From assembly GCA_023435745.1 (NCBI GenBank), contig JAEZMD010000016.1, forward strand, positions 62,001 through 126,000: 64,000 nt of DNA, written 5' to 3'. The stretch comes from Bacillota bacterium (GTDB lineage: Bacteria; Bacillota; Clostridia; Acetivibrionales; DTU013). The translations under genes were made by a program, and so were the position numbers. Of this stretch, positions 36,616 to 45,394 are shown one piece after another. The number at the start of each line of letters is the position of its first letter. Within the stretch, counting starts at the first letter, position 1. Under the pieces are notes generated by a model. The model had not been told where the DNA came from and ran no database searches. It saw only the letters and a list, made by a program, of their open reading frames with translations.

Positions 36616-38145
36616 ATGAGAAGATTATCTGCGATACATATTGATAAATTTTATAAGGATTCCTTCACACTGACCCTGTCAAATATGGCTACAGGAATCA
36701 TCTCCTTCATTTTTTCAATCATCCTCTCCAGGGAGCTGGGAGCCGAAGGTCTGGGTCTGTACGGTCTTGTCATGCCGGTTTACGGCCTTTTGCTGTGTAT
36801 CACAACGGACGGACTGATTACCGCAATCTCAAAAATAACTACCCTGTATTTTCACCGAAAGGAATACAGAAATCTAAAAAGGACTGTAAGTACCGCTTTT
36901 TTATTTGTCGCGGCATGGTCCGCATGTGTGGCATTGCTTGTCCTGGTCTGCCACAGCTTTATAGCTGAGCATATCGTCAAGGATCCCCGAGCGGCAGGCG
37001 CTATCATGATACTTAGCCCCGCACTGATTTTTGTTCCGCTTTCTGCCGTCATCAAAGGATATTTTTATGGTCTTGGTCAGTATAAGGTTACAGCTTCAGT
37101 GGACATTCTGGAAAAATTTCTAAGGGTCTCAATCCTGCTTGGCGCCATAATGATCCTTTCCCCCGGTTCTGATGTCAGTAAAACCGTCACCATAGCTTAT
37201 TTTTCTCTTGCAACAGGAGAAGCCGTCAGCCTGCTGCTTTTGTTTATTTGCTATAAAATTCGCAACTCAAAGCTGAAGGGAAACACGGGCAAGTCTATCT
37301 CCAGAATTCAGCTCATATTCGATGTGTTTGTCATCTCCGTACCACTGTGTGCCGAAGGTGTTATCTCCTCATTAATTTCAGCCCTGTCCGCCCTTGTTCT
37401 GCCTCACAGGCTTGTGGCAGCCGGCCTTACCTACAGCGACGCGCTTGCTATGATTGGAAGATTCTGTGGCATGGCTCTCAATATCACAACGCTCCCATAT
37501 ATCATCATTGGTTCCATGCTGACCGTACTGGTTACTGAGCTTTCACCGGGTATCAGCAAAAGAGATTACTGGACTGCAGAAGAGCGGATCGCTCAAATCA
37601 TTAGGATATCAGGTGTCATCGGAATCTCCACCGCGCTTATGTGCCTGAGGATCCCTGATACGCTCGGGCTTTTGTTTTATAAAAGAAATGATCTGGGAGA
37701 AATGATCCGTTTTGGAGCGTTGATCCGCCTGATCATGTTTGTTTCAATGCCCACCTTCGGCATTCTCAATGCCCTTGGCAGACAAAACACGCTGCTGAAA
37801 AACTCACTTATTAACTCTGCGCAAAGTTTGCTGCTCATCTTTCTGCTCGCAGGGATACCTGTGCTGAATATATACGGATATGGCCTCTCAATCATCCTGA
37901 CAGCTATAACTTCTTTTATATTAAATATAAGAGAAATAAAAAAAGTATGTGAAATAAAGGTGACGCTTCAGGATGTGGTCACGCTTGCTCTGATAGGCAT
38001 AGCAGTCTGGCTGGCTTCCGGTATCGTCATGAATTTTCTTGGCGGCGCCTCTCCCGTGGTCATGACTGCAGGTATCGTCATTACCTGCTTCGGCGGTATG
38101 CTCTGTATGTACAGGCTGACCTTCAGGCACCGGGAGGAGTCCTGA
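36616..38145 (+). CDS. spoVB: SpoVB/MurJ-like lipid flippase (stage V sporulation protein B family)
   Basis: 509 residues with about 14 hydrophobic helices of the MVF/MATE-like fold. SpoVB hallmarks are the N-terminal TLTLSNMATGIISFIFSIILSRELGAEGLGLYGL and LIFVPLSAVIKGYFYGLGQYK near residue 140. The family moves lipid-linked wall precursors across the membrane and is needed for spore cortex. ATG 36616 has no clear ribosome site and probably depends on translation from tgl. The last 23 bases overlap the converging kinase gene at 38123. Several clostridia carry more than one paralogue, so the exact role could differ. Confidence 0.88.
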   Translation: MRRLSAIHIDKFYKDSFTLTLSNMATGIISFIFSIILSRELGAEGLGLYGLVMPVYGLLLCITTDGLITAISKITTLYFHRKEYRNLKRTVSTAFLFVAAWSACVALLVLVCHSFIAEHIVKDPRAAGAIMILSPALIFVPLSAVIKGYFYGLGQYKVTASVDILEKFLRVSILLGAIMILSPGSDVSKTVTIAYFSLATGEAVSLLLLFICYKIRNSKLKGNTGKSISRIQLIFDVFVISVPLCAEGVISSLISALSALVLPHRLVAAGLTYSDALAMIGRFCGMALNITTLPYIIIGSMLTVLVTELSPGISKRDYWTAEERIAQIIRISGVIGISTALMCLRIPDTLGLLFYKRNDLGEMIRFGALIRLIMFVSMPTFGILNALGRQNTLLKNSLINSAQSLLLIFLLAGIPVLNIYGYGLSIILTAITSFILNIREIKKVCEIKVTLQDVVTLALIGIAVWLASGIVMNFLGGASPVVMTAGIVITCFGGMLCMYRLTFRHREES

Positions 38146-40651
38146 ACTGCATCACAAACGCAGCTCCTCCTCCGCATTCGCAATGCTCCGCCCAAATCCT
38201 GCCCTTCATTTCAGTCATATAGTTGGCACAGCTATGCAGACCAAAGCCATGGCCATTTTTTTTCGTCGTAAATCCATAGGCAAATATTTTCTCCAGATTC
38301 CCCTCCGCTATACCGGGGCCGCTGTCACAAATGCGGATGAAAACATTCTCATTTTCCCTGAATACGGCAACTGTAAGGGTCTTGTCATCCTCAGGCGAAT
38401 TTTCCATGGATTCAATGCCATTTTTAATAATATTGGTCAGCACGTGAAACAGTTTAGTCCTCTGAACAAGAGCCACGGCAGAGTCATCAACCATTCGGAT
38501 CAACCTGATCCCAAACCTGTCGATCAGGGTCTGATACATCTTCAGCACATCATCGACAATCGGCACAAGATCCATCTCTTCAAGGCTTGACCTGACGCCG
38601 GTAAAGCTCTGCTGTTCATTGATGATCCCCTCTATCAGGCCAATTTTATCCAGCAGGCGGCTGATGTAAGTGTGCAGCTTTTCTTGAAAGTGTTCGAAGG
38701 AATTCCCCATGGAGACATAATATTGCATCAGCTTTTTACCCTTTGGATCATTTTTTATGAAGTCCTCCAGATCATCAAACCTCGACTCCAGCATATCGTT
38801 AGCCATTCTCAGATCATTAACGGCACTGACAGTCATTAGATTCTCAATGGAATGCGTTGTTACATTAACACTGTTCATGATGTTTGCGATATTGTGCAGA
38901 ATTCCGGTTGAATCCTCCATTCCCCGCTTATGTGCCTGGACCATCAGCCTCCTGTAGCTTGCATCAAGCTTTTCAAACAGGTTAACACCATTTAACGCTG
39001 TTGAGATTTGCAATCCCAGAGCGCGATAAATCCTAAGATCCGTCTGCAGGGGATCAAATATGACAAAACCGATAAAATCATTTCCGATATATAGCAAATG
39101 TGCAAGCAGAAAATAAAGTTTATCTTCTTTAAATAAAACCTCGTCAAAGCTTCTGTTTTTATTTCGGACTTTATCGGTTCGGATCCTTTTACCTTCTCTA
39201 TATTCAAACTCAAGATGGTAATCATCAAACAAGCTGCGATTGTCCGCACCGCCGAATAAATAAATATAGCAGCTGTTCACACCAACTCTGGGCAGGTTTG
39301 TCTCAATAGAGTCCATCAGACTGGCTGGATTGAAGTGCGTGATCAGGATCTGTCCGACTTCCTTCAGGGTAAGCTTTATATTGTTATACCGGATATCATC
39401 TGTGAACCACGCATTAGTCAACTTACTCTGCAAAAGGACCTGCATCTGATGGAACAGGTTCTCCACCCGGACAATGACATCCGTGTTTTTCTCTGCATAC
39501 GGCAGGAAGTACGGCAGCAGCATCTCCCGGAACAAAACGGCGAAACTCCCGTTTTCCGCATATTCATTACTGATCAGGCTCTTCCTGAGAATCACTTCAA
39601 ATTCTCTCAGGAAGGGTTGGCTCGAACCATCCCGGACCGCCTGCTTAAATTTATCCAGCAGTGCTCTTATTTCTGCGACAGTTATAACGGTTCCCTCTGC
39701 AAGCACCTCTGCAATATGAATCAATTCACACTCATCAAGCTCGTCGAAGCATTTTTCCGCTGTCTTGAATCTACCTGCTTTCATCATCCTGGCCGAGCTG
39801 GGAATGCATCCGCATGAGTTCCTGTATATGACCTTCCCCATCACATGACCTGTCAATGCTTCGCTTCCGTTTGTAATAAGGCTGTACAGCGTTTCACAGC
39901 CGTAGTATCCGAGTTCTTTCCATGGGAAATACACCGTTGTGAAGCCGGGTGTTGAGAACCGCCCAATCTCGCCGTCCTCATAGCTGGTCACAGCAATATC
40001 TTCCGGAACCCGAAGGCCTCTGGCATTCAATGCTTTAATCACCTCGTAGGTCTCTTCATTATAAAGTGAGATGATTGCCTCAGGCCTGATCCCTCTTTCA
40101 TCAAGCAGAATCTCCACAGCTCTTCTTCCTCGTTCATCAACAGCAAGATCTGTCAATTCGCTTTCACTGATTAACAGCTGAGGAGTGTAGATGTCATATT
40201 CCTTCATGATTCTCAGATAGGTCTTTTTACGCGAGTCCGGCCTGAATGGCGCAATGAAGGCAATTTTCTCCAGCCTGTGTTCATGGATGAGATGGTGAAG
40301 GATCTCCTCCACATATTTATACCCATGGAAAATCACACTTGGTATTCCCGAGAGACTTGAGCCAAAGCTGGTCATCGGAATATGGCCGAGCGTATCACGG
40401 AAAGCTGCATTATGAGCCGCACGTGCCCATCCGAGAAACAAAAGGCCATCCAGATTAAACTGTTTTACAAATTTGTGGAGTACACCTTCCTGAAACGGAT
40501 TCGGCGATGTTTCGCTGACCAAAAAATGCCCGAAGCGGATGATATTGATATCATGCTTCTGCGCAAACATTTTTACCCCTTCTGCGACCATTGTATGATA
40601 TTCATCGTAGGCATCTTCATCCATTAATCCGATAGTCAGTCTCTTTTTCAT
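38123..40651 (-). CDS. Soluble sensor histidine kinase with LacI-type sugar-binding head (paralogue 1)
   Basis: About 842 residues from ATG 40651 (GGAG eight bases upstream; GTG 40660 is possible). Residues 1-285 are a periplasmic-binding-protein/LacI effector fold without a DNA-binding head (ITIGL-type start, DGLLFLGWARA, YEDGEIGRFSTPGFTTVYFP). It ends in YRNSCGCIP near 300. A helical and GAF-like region follows, then the phospho-acceptor helix GILHNIANIMNSV (His about 586), N-box NIIKNGIESM, G1 ICDSGPGI and G2 GHGFGLHSC. No membrane segment or signal peptide exists, so it must sense an intracellular ligand. It is third in an operon with a paralogue and a receiver-GGDEF protein, its likely target. 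Confidence 0.88.
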   Translation of the reverse strand: MKKRLTIGLMDEDAYDEYHTMVAEGVKMFAQKHDINIIRFGHFLVSETSPNPFQEGVLHKFVKQFNLDGLLFLGWARAAHNAAFRDTLGHIPMTSFGSSLSGIPSVIFHGYKYVEEILHHLIHEHRLEKIAFIAPFRPDSRKKTYLRIMKEYDIYTPQLLISESELTDLAVDERGRRAVEILLDERGIRPEAIISLYNEETYEVIKALNARGLRVPEDIAVTSYEDGEIGRFSTPGFTTVYFPWKELGYYGCETLYSLITNGSEALTGHVMGKVIYRNSCGCIPSSARMMKAGRFKTAEKCFDELDECELIHIAEVLAEGTVITVAEIRALLDKFKQAVRDGSSQPFLREFEVILRKSLISNEYAENGSFAVLFREMLLPYFLPYAEKNTDVIVRVENLFHQMQVLLQSKLTNAWFTDDIRYNNIKLTLKEVGQILITHFNPASLMDSIETNLPRVGVNSCYIYLFGGADNRSLFDDYHLEFEYREGKRIRTDKVRNKNRSFDEVLFKEDKLYFLLAHLLYIGNDFIGFVIFDPLQTDLRIYRALGLQISTALNGVNLFEKLDASYRRLMVQAHKRGMEDSTGILHNIANIMNSVNVTTHSIENLMTVSAVNDLRMANDMLESRFDDLEDFIKNDPKGKKLMQYYVSMGNSFEHFQEKLHTYISRLLDKIGLIEGIINEQQSFTGVRSSLEEMDLVPIVDDVLKMYQTLIDRFGIRLIRMVDDSAVALVQRTKLFHVLTNIIKNGIESMENSPEDDKTLTVAVFRENENVFIRICDSGPGIAEGNLEKIFAYGFTTKKNGHGFGLHSCANYMTEMKGRIWAEHCECGGGAAFVMQFRTPPGA

Positions 40652-40675
40652 CTCACTCACTCCGCATTTTCAATC

Positions 40676-43231
40676 TCATGAGAACCTGAGAATGAAGGCT
40701 GCTCCTTTCCACTCCCCGTCGCTCTGCGCCCAGATCGAGCCGCCCATTTCGGCTATGTAGCTGGCGCAGCTGTACAGGCCGAAGCCATATTTACCCGGCT
40801 TTGTCGTAAACCCGTACTCAAAGATCCTGCTTAACAGGTCTTCAGATATACCAATGCCTGTATCGCTGATCTTGACATATTTTCCGGTATCGTCTTCGTA
40901 CATTGAAACTGAAAGCCTTTTTTCCCGTACCAAAGCTGCAGTCATAGCGTCCTTAGCATTTGATATGATATTGAAAAGGATAAAAAACAGCTTTGCACGG
41001 TTTACAACCACCTTGAAGTTCGACAGGATATTCTTCTCAACCTCGATCTCGAACTTATCCAGGTCATCCTGATTCAATTTCAGCGCGTCAGTCAGAATCG
41101 TTTCGACGTAGAGCTCCTCCAGCCTTGCGTCTGCGCCCGCATAGCTCTGTTGTGCGGAAACGGCTTCATTGATAGCCGCCGTCTTTGTCTTCAGCCTGTT
41201 CAGGTTGTATAGGATTTGATTCTGCATCTTTTCCGCAGTGCGGCCGAGACTGAGATAAAATTTCATCAGCTTTTTGCCCTTGCCCCCCTCGCTGATGAAT
41301 TCCTCAAGACGATCCATATTTTCCTGTAAAAGTCTGCCTGCCCTGATAATATCCTCGGTTACCGCTGACTTGGCACATTCCTCCATTAGATGGACAGACA
41401 CGCTGATGCTGTTGAGAATGTTACCGATATTGTGCAGGATATTCGTGGCAATATCAGCGATCCCTTCTCTTTGAGCATGATCCACAAGCTTTTTATATGT
41501 AATGTTCAGCCTGTTCAAAAGAACAACGCCCCTTAATGCCGTGCTGATATTTGTGGACAGTGTCTGATAGATATTCTCATCCGCAGGTCCGTAGCTGAAC
41601 ATGGCAAATCCCATTACTTCATCCGTAACGTGCAGCAAATAGGCAAGGAATACGCGTTCCGGATCCATCGAGAGTGTTTCGGGAAGCTGTTCCTTCAGAC
41701 TTCCGGCAACACCTGAAGTCTTCTCTTTTTTTCCATGTGTGAATCTGAAAAGCAGCACGCTGTTATCAAAAAGATCCTCCTCTACATCTGAATCCGTAAA
41801 AATTGAGTTGGAAATGAAAATATAACAGCTCTTTATATTCAGAAGGGGCAAACCCTTTTCCAAAGATTCAATCACGTTTTGAAGACTAAAGTTGAACAGC
41901 AGCGTCTGACTGACAAGCTGCATATCCTGATCCGCCACTCTGGCACTTAACACCTTGCCGCCATGCATGCCTGCACTTCTCTCACTGACCAGAACCTGGG
42001 ACTGTAAAAACAAATCTCCTGCCCACAGCAACATCCCGACATCATTGATCAGCCAAGGGAAGAGACAGGCTCTGACATTGGATATCAGCTCTCCCACTCT
42101 GATGTGATTCTTTGTATTGCGAAGCTGCCTGTCAAGTTCTGTGAGGAATTTGACTCTATCCAGACCCATACATGAGGATATAAAGGTTCTCAGAAGGCGC
42201 TCCGAACAGATCCCCGAGCCGTTATACAAGCCGTCCAGAAAACTGACAATCGTATGCAAATCACACTCTGTCAAATCGGCAATACCGCGATCAGCGGCTT
42301 TCACCTGTGCGGCCTCGGCCGATTTTACATAATAAGGCATGCACCCACAGGATTCCCTGTAAATAATGCGGCCCTTTTCCTTAAGTGAACACTCCATGGG
42401 TATGCTTCCCTCTCTCAGGAGCTTCAATATATTAACACATCCCATGTACCCAAGTTCCCTCCATGGGAAATAAACGGTTGTATAACCCGGAGAAGCATAT
42501 TTGGCGGTATCATCATCCTCATAGCTGACTACGGCAATATCACTCGGAACCTGGATTCCGCGTCTCTTTAGTTCATCCAATAAAAAACCTGTTTCAACCA
42601 CATTCAGAGAAATGATCGCGTCAATATCAATTTTTCTTTCATCCAGCAATATCTCAACTGCCCGTCTGTTACGCTCAACAGCATTCAATCCCTGTATTTG
42701 CCTGTCACTGACATAAAGCAGCGGGTCGTAAATACCAAACTCCTCCATTGTCCGCATATATGCATCTGTTCTGCTGTCCGGCCTGTGATGTTCGATGTAG
42801 GCGATCCTCCTGTAATGGTGCTCCTGGATCAGGTGCAGTACCATTTTCCTGATAAAATCGTCACCTTCAAAGACGACACTGGGCAGGTCATCGTAGCTGG
42901 TGCCAAGACTCAGAAGAGGGATATCTCTGAAGCGCCTCATAAAATCATTATAATTGTACATGGCTCCGGCCTGTGTCCAACCAAGAAAAATCAAGCCATC
43001 AAGCTGATACTGCCCGATGTGGTCGAGTACCATATCAACTTGGTGGGAAAACTTGTAAGCAATATGAGAGGAATAATAGCTGAACCTAATCACATCAACG
43101 TCCAGCTCGTTTGCAGCTTCAACAATGCCGGCGAGAATCTGGTTGTGGAATTCATTATCCTGGTTATCATCCAGAAATCCAATGGTATATCTATCTTTTT
43201 TGACCGGACCTGTCTTGATAAAATAATCCAT
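40676..43231 (-). CDS. Soluble sensor histidine kinase with LacI-type sugar-binding head (paralogue 2)
   Basis: 851 residues with the same layout as the next gene: a LacI-type binding fold (1-290, DGLIFLGWTQAG, YEDDDTAKYASPGYTTVYFP), YRESCGCMP near 310, a middle sensor-like region, NILHNIGNILNSI (His about 600), N-box IISNAKDAM, G1 ISDTGIGIS and G2 KYGFGLYSC. It has no membrane helix. ATG 43231 has AGGAG six bases upstream and starts one base after the stop of the receiver-GGDEF gene. The ligand-binding head differs enough from paralogue 1 to suggest a different sugar. Together they could integrate two intracellular signals into one c-di-GMP output. Confidence 0.88.
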   Translation of the reverse strand: MDYFIKTGPVKKDRYTIGFLDDNQDNEFHNQILAGIVEAANELDVDVIRFSYYSSHIAYKFSHQVDMVLDHIGQYQLDGLIFLGWTQAGAMYNYNDFMRRFRDIPLLSLGTSYDDLPSVVFEGDDFIRKMVLHLIQEHHYRRIAYIEHHRPDSRTDAYMRTMEEFGIYDPLLYVSDRQIQGLNAVERNRRAVEILLDERKIDIDAIISLNVVETGFLLDELKRRGIQVPSDIAVVSYEDDDTAKYASPGYTTVYFPWRELGYMGCVNILKLLREGSIPMECSLKEKGRIIYRESCGCMPYYVKSAEAAQVKAADRGIADLTECDLHTIVSFLDGLYNGSGICSERLLRTFISSCMGLDRVKFLTELDRQLRNTKNHIRVGELISNVRACLFPWLINDVGMLLWAGDLFLQSQVLVSERSAGMHGGKVLSARVADQDMQLVSQTLLFNFSLQNVIESLEKGLPLLNIKSCYIFISNSIFTDSDVEEDLFDNSVLLFRFTHGKKEKTSGVAGSLKEQLPETLSMDPERVFLAYLLHVTDEVMGFAMFSYGPADENIYQTLSTNISTALRGVVLLNRLNITYKKLVDHAQREGIADIATNILHNIGNILNSISVSVHLMEECAKSAVTEDIIRAGRLLQENMDRLEEFISEGGKGKKLMKFYLSLGRTAEKMQNQILYNLNRLKTKTAAINEAVSAQQSYAGADARLEELYVETILTDALKLNQDDLDKFEIEVEKNILSNFKVVVNRAKLFFILFNIISNAKDAMTAALVREKRLSVSMYEDDTGKYVKISDTGIGISEDLLSRIFEYGFTTKPGKYGFGLYSCASYIAEMGGSIWAQSDGEWKGAAFILRFS

Positions 43232-43232
43232 T

Positions 43233-45197
43233 TTATTCTCCTGATCTCAGATCCTCTACGAACTGGCAGAAGGGCTTCGGTACACTGAAATGATAGCCCT
43301 GAAGAATACAATCCCTGCTATTGAGCAATTGTTTCTGCTCGCTGGTTTCAATTCCGCTTATTATGACATTCAGATCCCACGTGTCGATAATATCGATGAG
43401 CGCAAGCAGGAATCTGCGATGCTTGTCGTCCGATACAATATTTTTCACATAATCTCTGTTCAGCCTGATAATAGTATCTCTGGGTACCTGCTGCAGGAAG
43501 ACAAAGGTGGGATAATCACTTTCGAAGCCATTGAGGGCAAAGCGCACGCCAAACTCGTACAATTCTCTTATGATAGCCAATGCGCCTGGTGTCGCCTGGA
43601 ATGAAAATCTATCCTCCAGGCTTAGCTTTAGGCAGGTCGGATCCACATCGGTCTCCTTCAGGGCGTTTTTTACAATTTCCACAAAGCCGGGGCTATAAAA
43701 TTCCCTTGCAGTGCAATTGATCAATACAAAAAAGTTCTCATAACCGATTTTATGCAGTTCCTTCAAATAACTCAGGGACTTTTTTAAAACAACTGTTCCG
43801 AGTGTAATAATCTGATCTGATTTTTCTGCGATATGGATAAACTGATCGGCAGCAAGCTCTCCCAACCCCGGATGAAGCCATCTAGCCAAGGCCTGTACGC
43901 CTATGATTTCTTCCTTTGTGTTAACAAGACGCTGGAAATTCACATCGATCTGATCCTTCTCAACAGCAATTTCCAGATCTCTTTCAATTTTCAGATCATT
44001 GAGCAGTGAGACTGATTCGGACTGGTCGTAAAACACAAATGCACTGCGCTTCTTTTTCGCTTCATACAAAGCGATATCAGCAAACTTGAGCAGCGTATCC
44101 GGCGGCAGGTTATCCTGCTGAAAAATGCTGATACCGATTGAACATCTGGAGATCAGCTCATGACCGGAAATAAAAAACGGCTCTTTTATAGCATTAATCA
44201 ATTTTTGTGCTATGATCGAAATCTCTTCTGTGTCATCCTCATTGATGAACGCGGTAAACTCATCTCCTCCAAGCCTGAAGATGGCTCTTACGGTTCCCCT
44301 TTCACTGACATAGTCAGGAACCGTACAGGCGTGTTCCGCCAACACGGCCTCTATTCTCTTTGCAACCTTGAGCAAAAGCTTATCTCCAATGTCATGCCCA
44401 TAAATATCGTTGACACTCTTAAAATCATCAAGATCGACATAGAACAGCGAGAACTTCTTTACATCCTCATGTGAAGGCTCATTTGCGGTGATAGCCGAAA
44501 CAGAGGAATAGAATGAGCGTCTGTTCAGAAGCTCTGTCAGCGAGTCATAATGGGCGCTGTATGCCAGCTGCCTTTCCTTTTCTTTACGCAGCGCTATTTC
44601 ATCCTTCAGTTGGCCGACCAATTCGGTGAGCTCCGTTGTACGCATGGAAACCTGCTTCTCCAGGTTCCCTATATATTCCTTCACCTGACCTTTAAGGCTC
44701 CATTTTGTTGTAATGGCAAGGGCAATCTGTTTTAATGCAACATTATCAAACGGTTTTCTGATAAAAAGCAGATTATCGTTCTGTCCAAGCTTCAATACAA
44801 TCTTATCCCATGAATAGTCAGAGTAGGCAGTACAGATCACCACTTCTACATCGGGATCTATTTCCCATATTTGTTCGATCGCTTCTATGCCATCAATCCC
44901 GGGCGGCATCCTGACATCCATAAAAATGAGAGAATAAGGATCCCCGGTATTCACTGCCAACTGAACCATCCTGACGGCCTCTTCTCCCTGAAATGCGTCA
45001 TCAATCCTGTACTTTACATCAACAGTCGCTTCGTTTTTAACGGAAATACTGCTTTCGCCGAAGAGCTCTTCTTTCAGGAGCCTGGTTTCCTGATAATCCT
45101 CAATTTCCTCAGACGAGGAATCCAGAATGTATCTGATATCCTCATGGATATCTTTATTATCATCGGCGATCAGGATTTTAGCGAGCTTTTTATCCAT
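43233..45197 (-). CDS. Receiver-GGDEF-EAL protein: diguanylate cyclase with degenerate EAL
   Basis: About 654 residues from ATG 45197 (GAGGT upstream). The receiver (1-160) has DD in LIADDNKD and Asp94 in IFMDVRMPP, with an unusual 35-residue charged insertion around residues 28-62. A coiled coil near 185-220 leads to the GGDEF domain with an intact active site, FRLGGDEF, near 312. There is no RxxD inhibitory site before it. The EAL domain is degenerate: EAL is QAL, DDFG is NGFE, and the ITE and VAE blocks are altered, so phosphodiesterase activity is improbable. The first gene of the operon, it is followed by the two soluble kinases that probably phosphorylate it. Confidence 0.9.
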   Translation of the reverse strand: MDKKLAKILIADDNKDIHEDIRYILDSSSEEIEDYQETRLLKEELFGESSISVKNEATVDVKYRIDDAFQGEEAVRMVQLAVNTGDPYSLIFMDVRMPPGIDGIEAIEQIWEIDPDVEVVICTAYSDYSWDKIVLKLGQNDNLLFIRKPFDNVALKQIALAITTKWSLKGQVKEYIGNLEKQVSMRTTELTELVGQLKDEIALRKEKERQLAYSAHYDSLTELLNRRSFYSSVSAITANEPSHEDVKKFSLFYVDLDDFKSVNDIYGHDIGDKLLLKVAKRIEAVLAEHACTVPDYVSERGTVRAIFRLGGDEFTAFINEDDTEEISIIAQKLINAIKEPFFISGHELISRCSIGISIFQQDNLPPDTLLKFADIALYEAKKKRSAFVFYDQSESVSLLNDLKIERDLEIAVEKDQIDVNFQRLVNTKEEIIGVQALARWLHPGLGELAADQFIHIAEKSDQIITLGTVVLKKSLSYLKELHKIGYENFFVLINCTAREFYSPGFVEIVKNALKETDVDPTCLKLSLEDRFSFQATPGALAIIRELYEFGVRFALNGFESDYPTFVFLQQVPRDTIIRLNRDYVKNIVSDDKHRRFLLALIDIIDTWDLNVIISGIETSEQKQLLNSRDCILQGYHFSVPKPFCQFVEDLRSGE

Positions 45198-45313
45198 ATG
45201 TAACCTCATCAACGCTCTCACTATATAAACAGCATGTGTTTCCTTACATTATATACAATTAATTTACTTATTTCAAATTTATATGACAGCGTTTGACAGT
45301 AATCATGCAGTAT

Positions 45314-45373
45314 TGGATATATCCATACATGATACGGTTTATTTTTGAAATACTACAAGAGTAAGAATAGTAT
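45314..45373 (+). promoter_or_regulatory. nifJ promoter and upstream palindrome
   Basis: TTGAAA (45345-45350), 17 bases, TAGTAT (45368-45373), then AAGGAG (45380-45385) nine bases before ATG 45395. A perfect 12-bp palindrome TGGATATATCCA (45314-45325) lies just upstream of the -35. A second TTGACA at 45293 could serve an earlier start. Confidence 0.6.
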
Positions 45374-45394
45374 ATTTCGAAGGAGTACTCCAAT

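Noticed and set aside
42698..43288. 196-codon plus frame
   Set aside because: Antisense to the kinase paralogue 2 and the end of the GGDEF gene.
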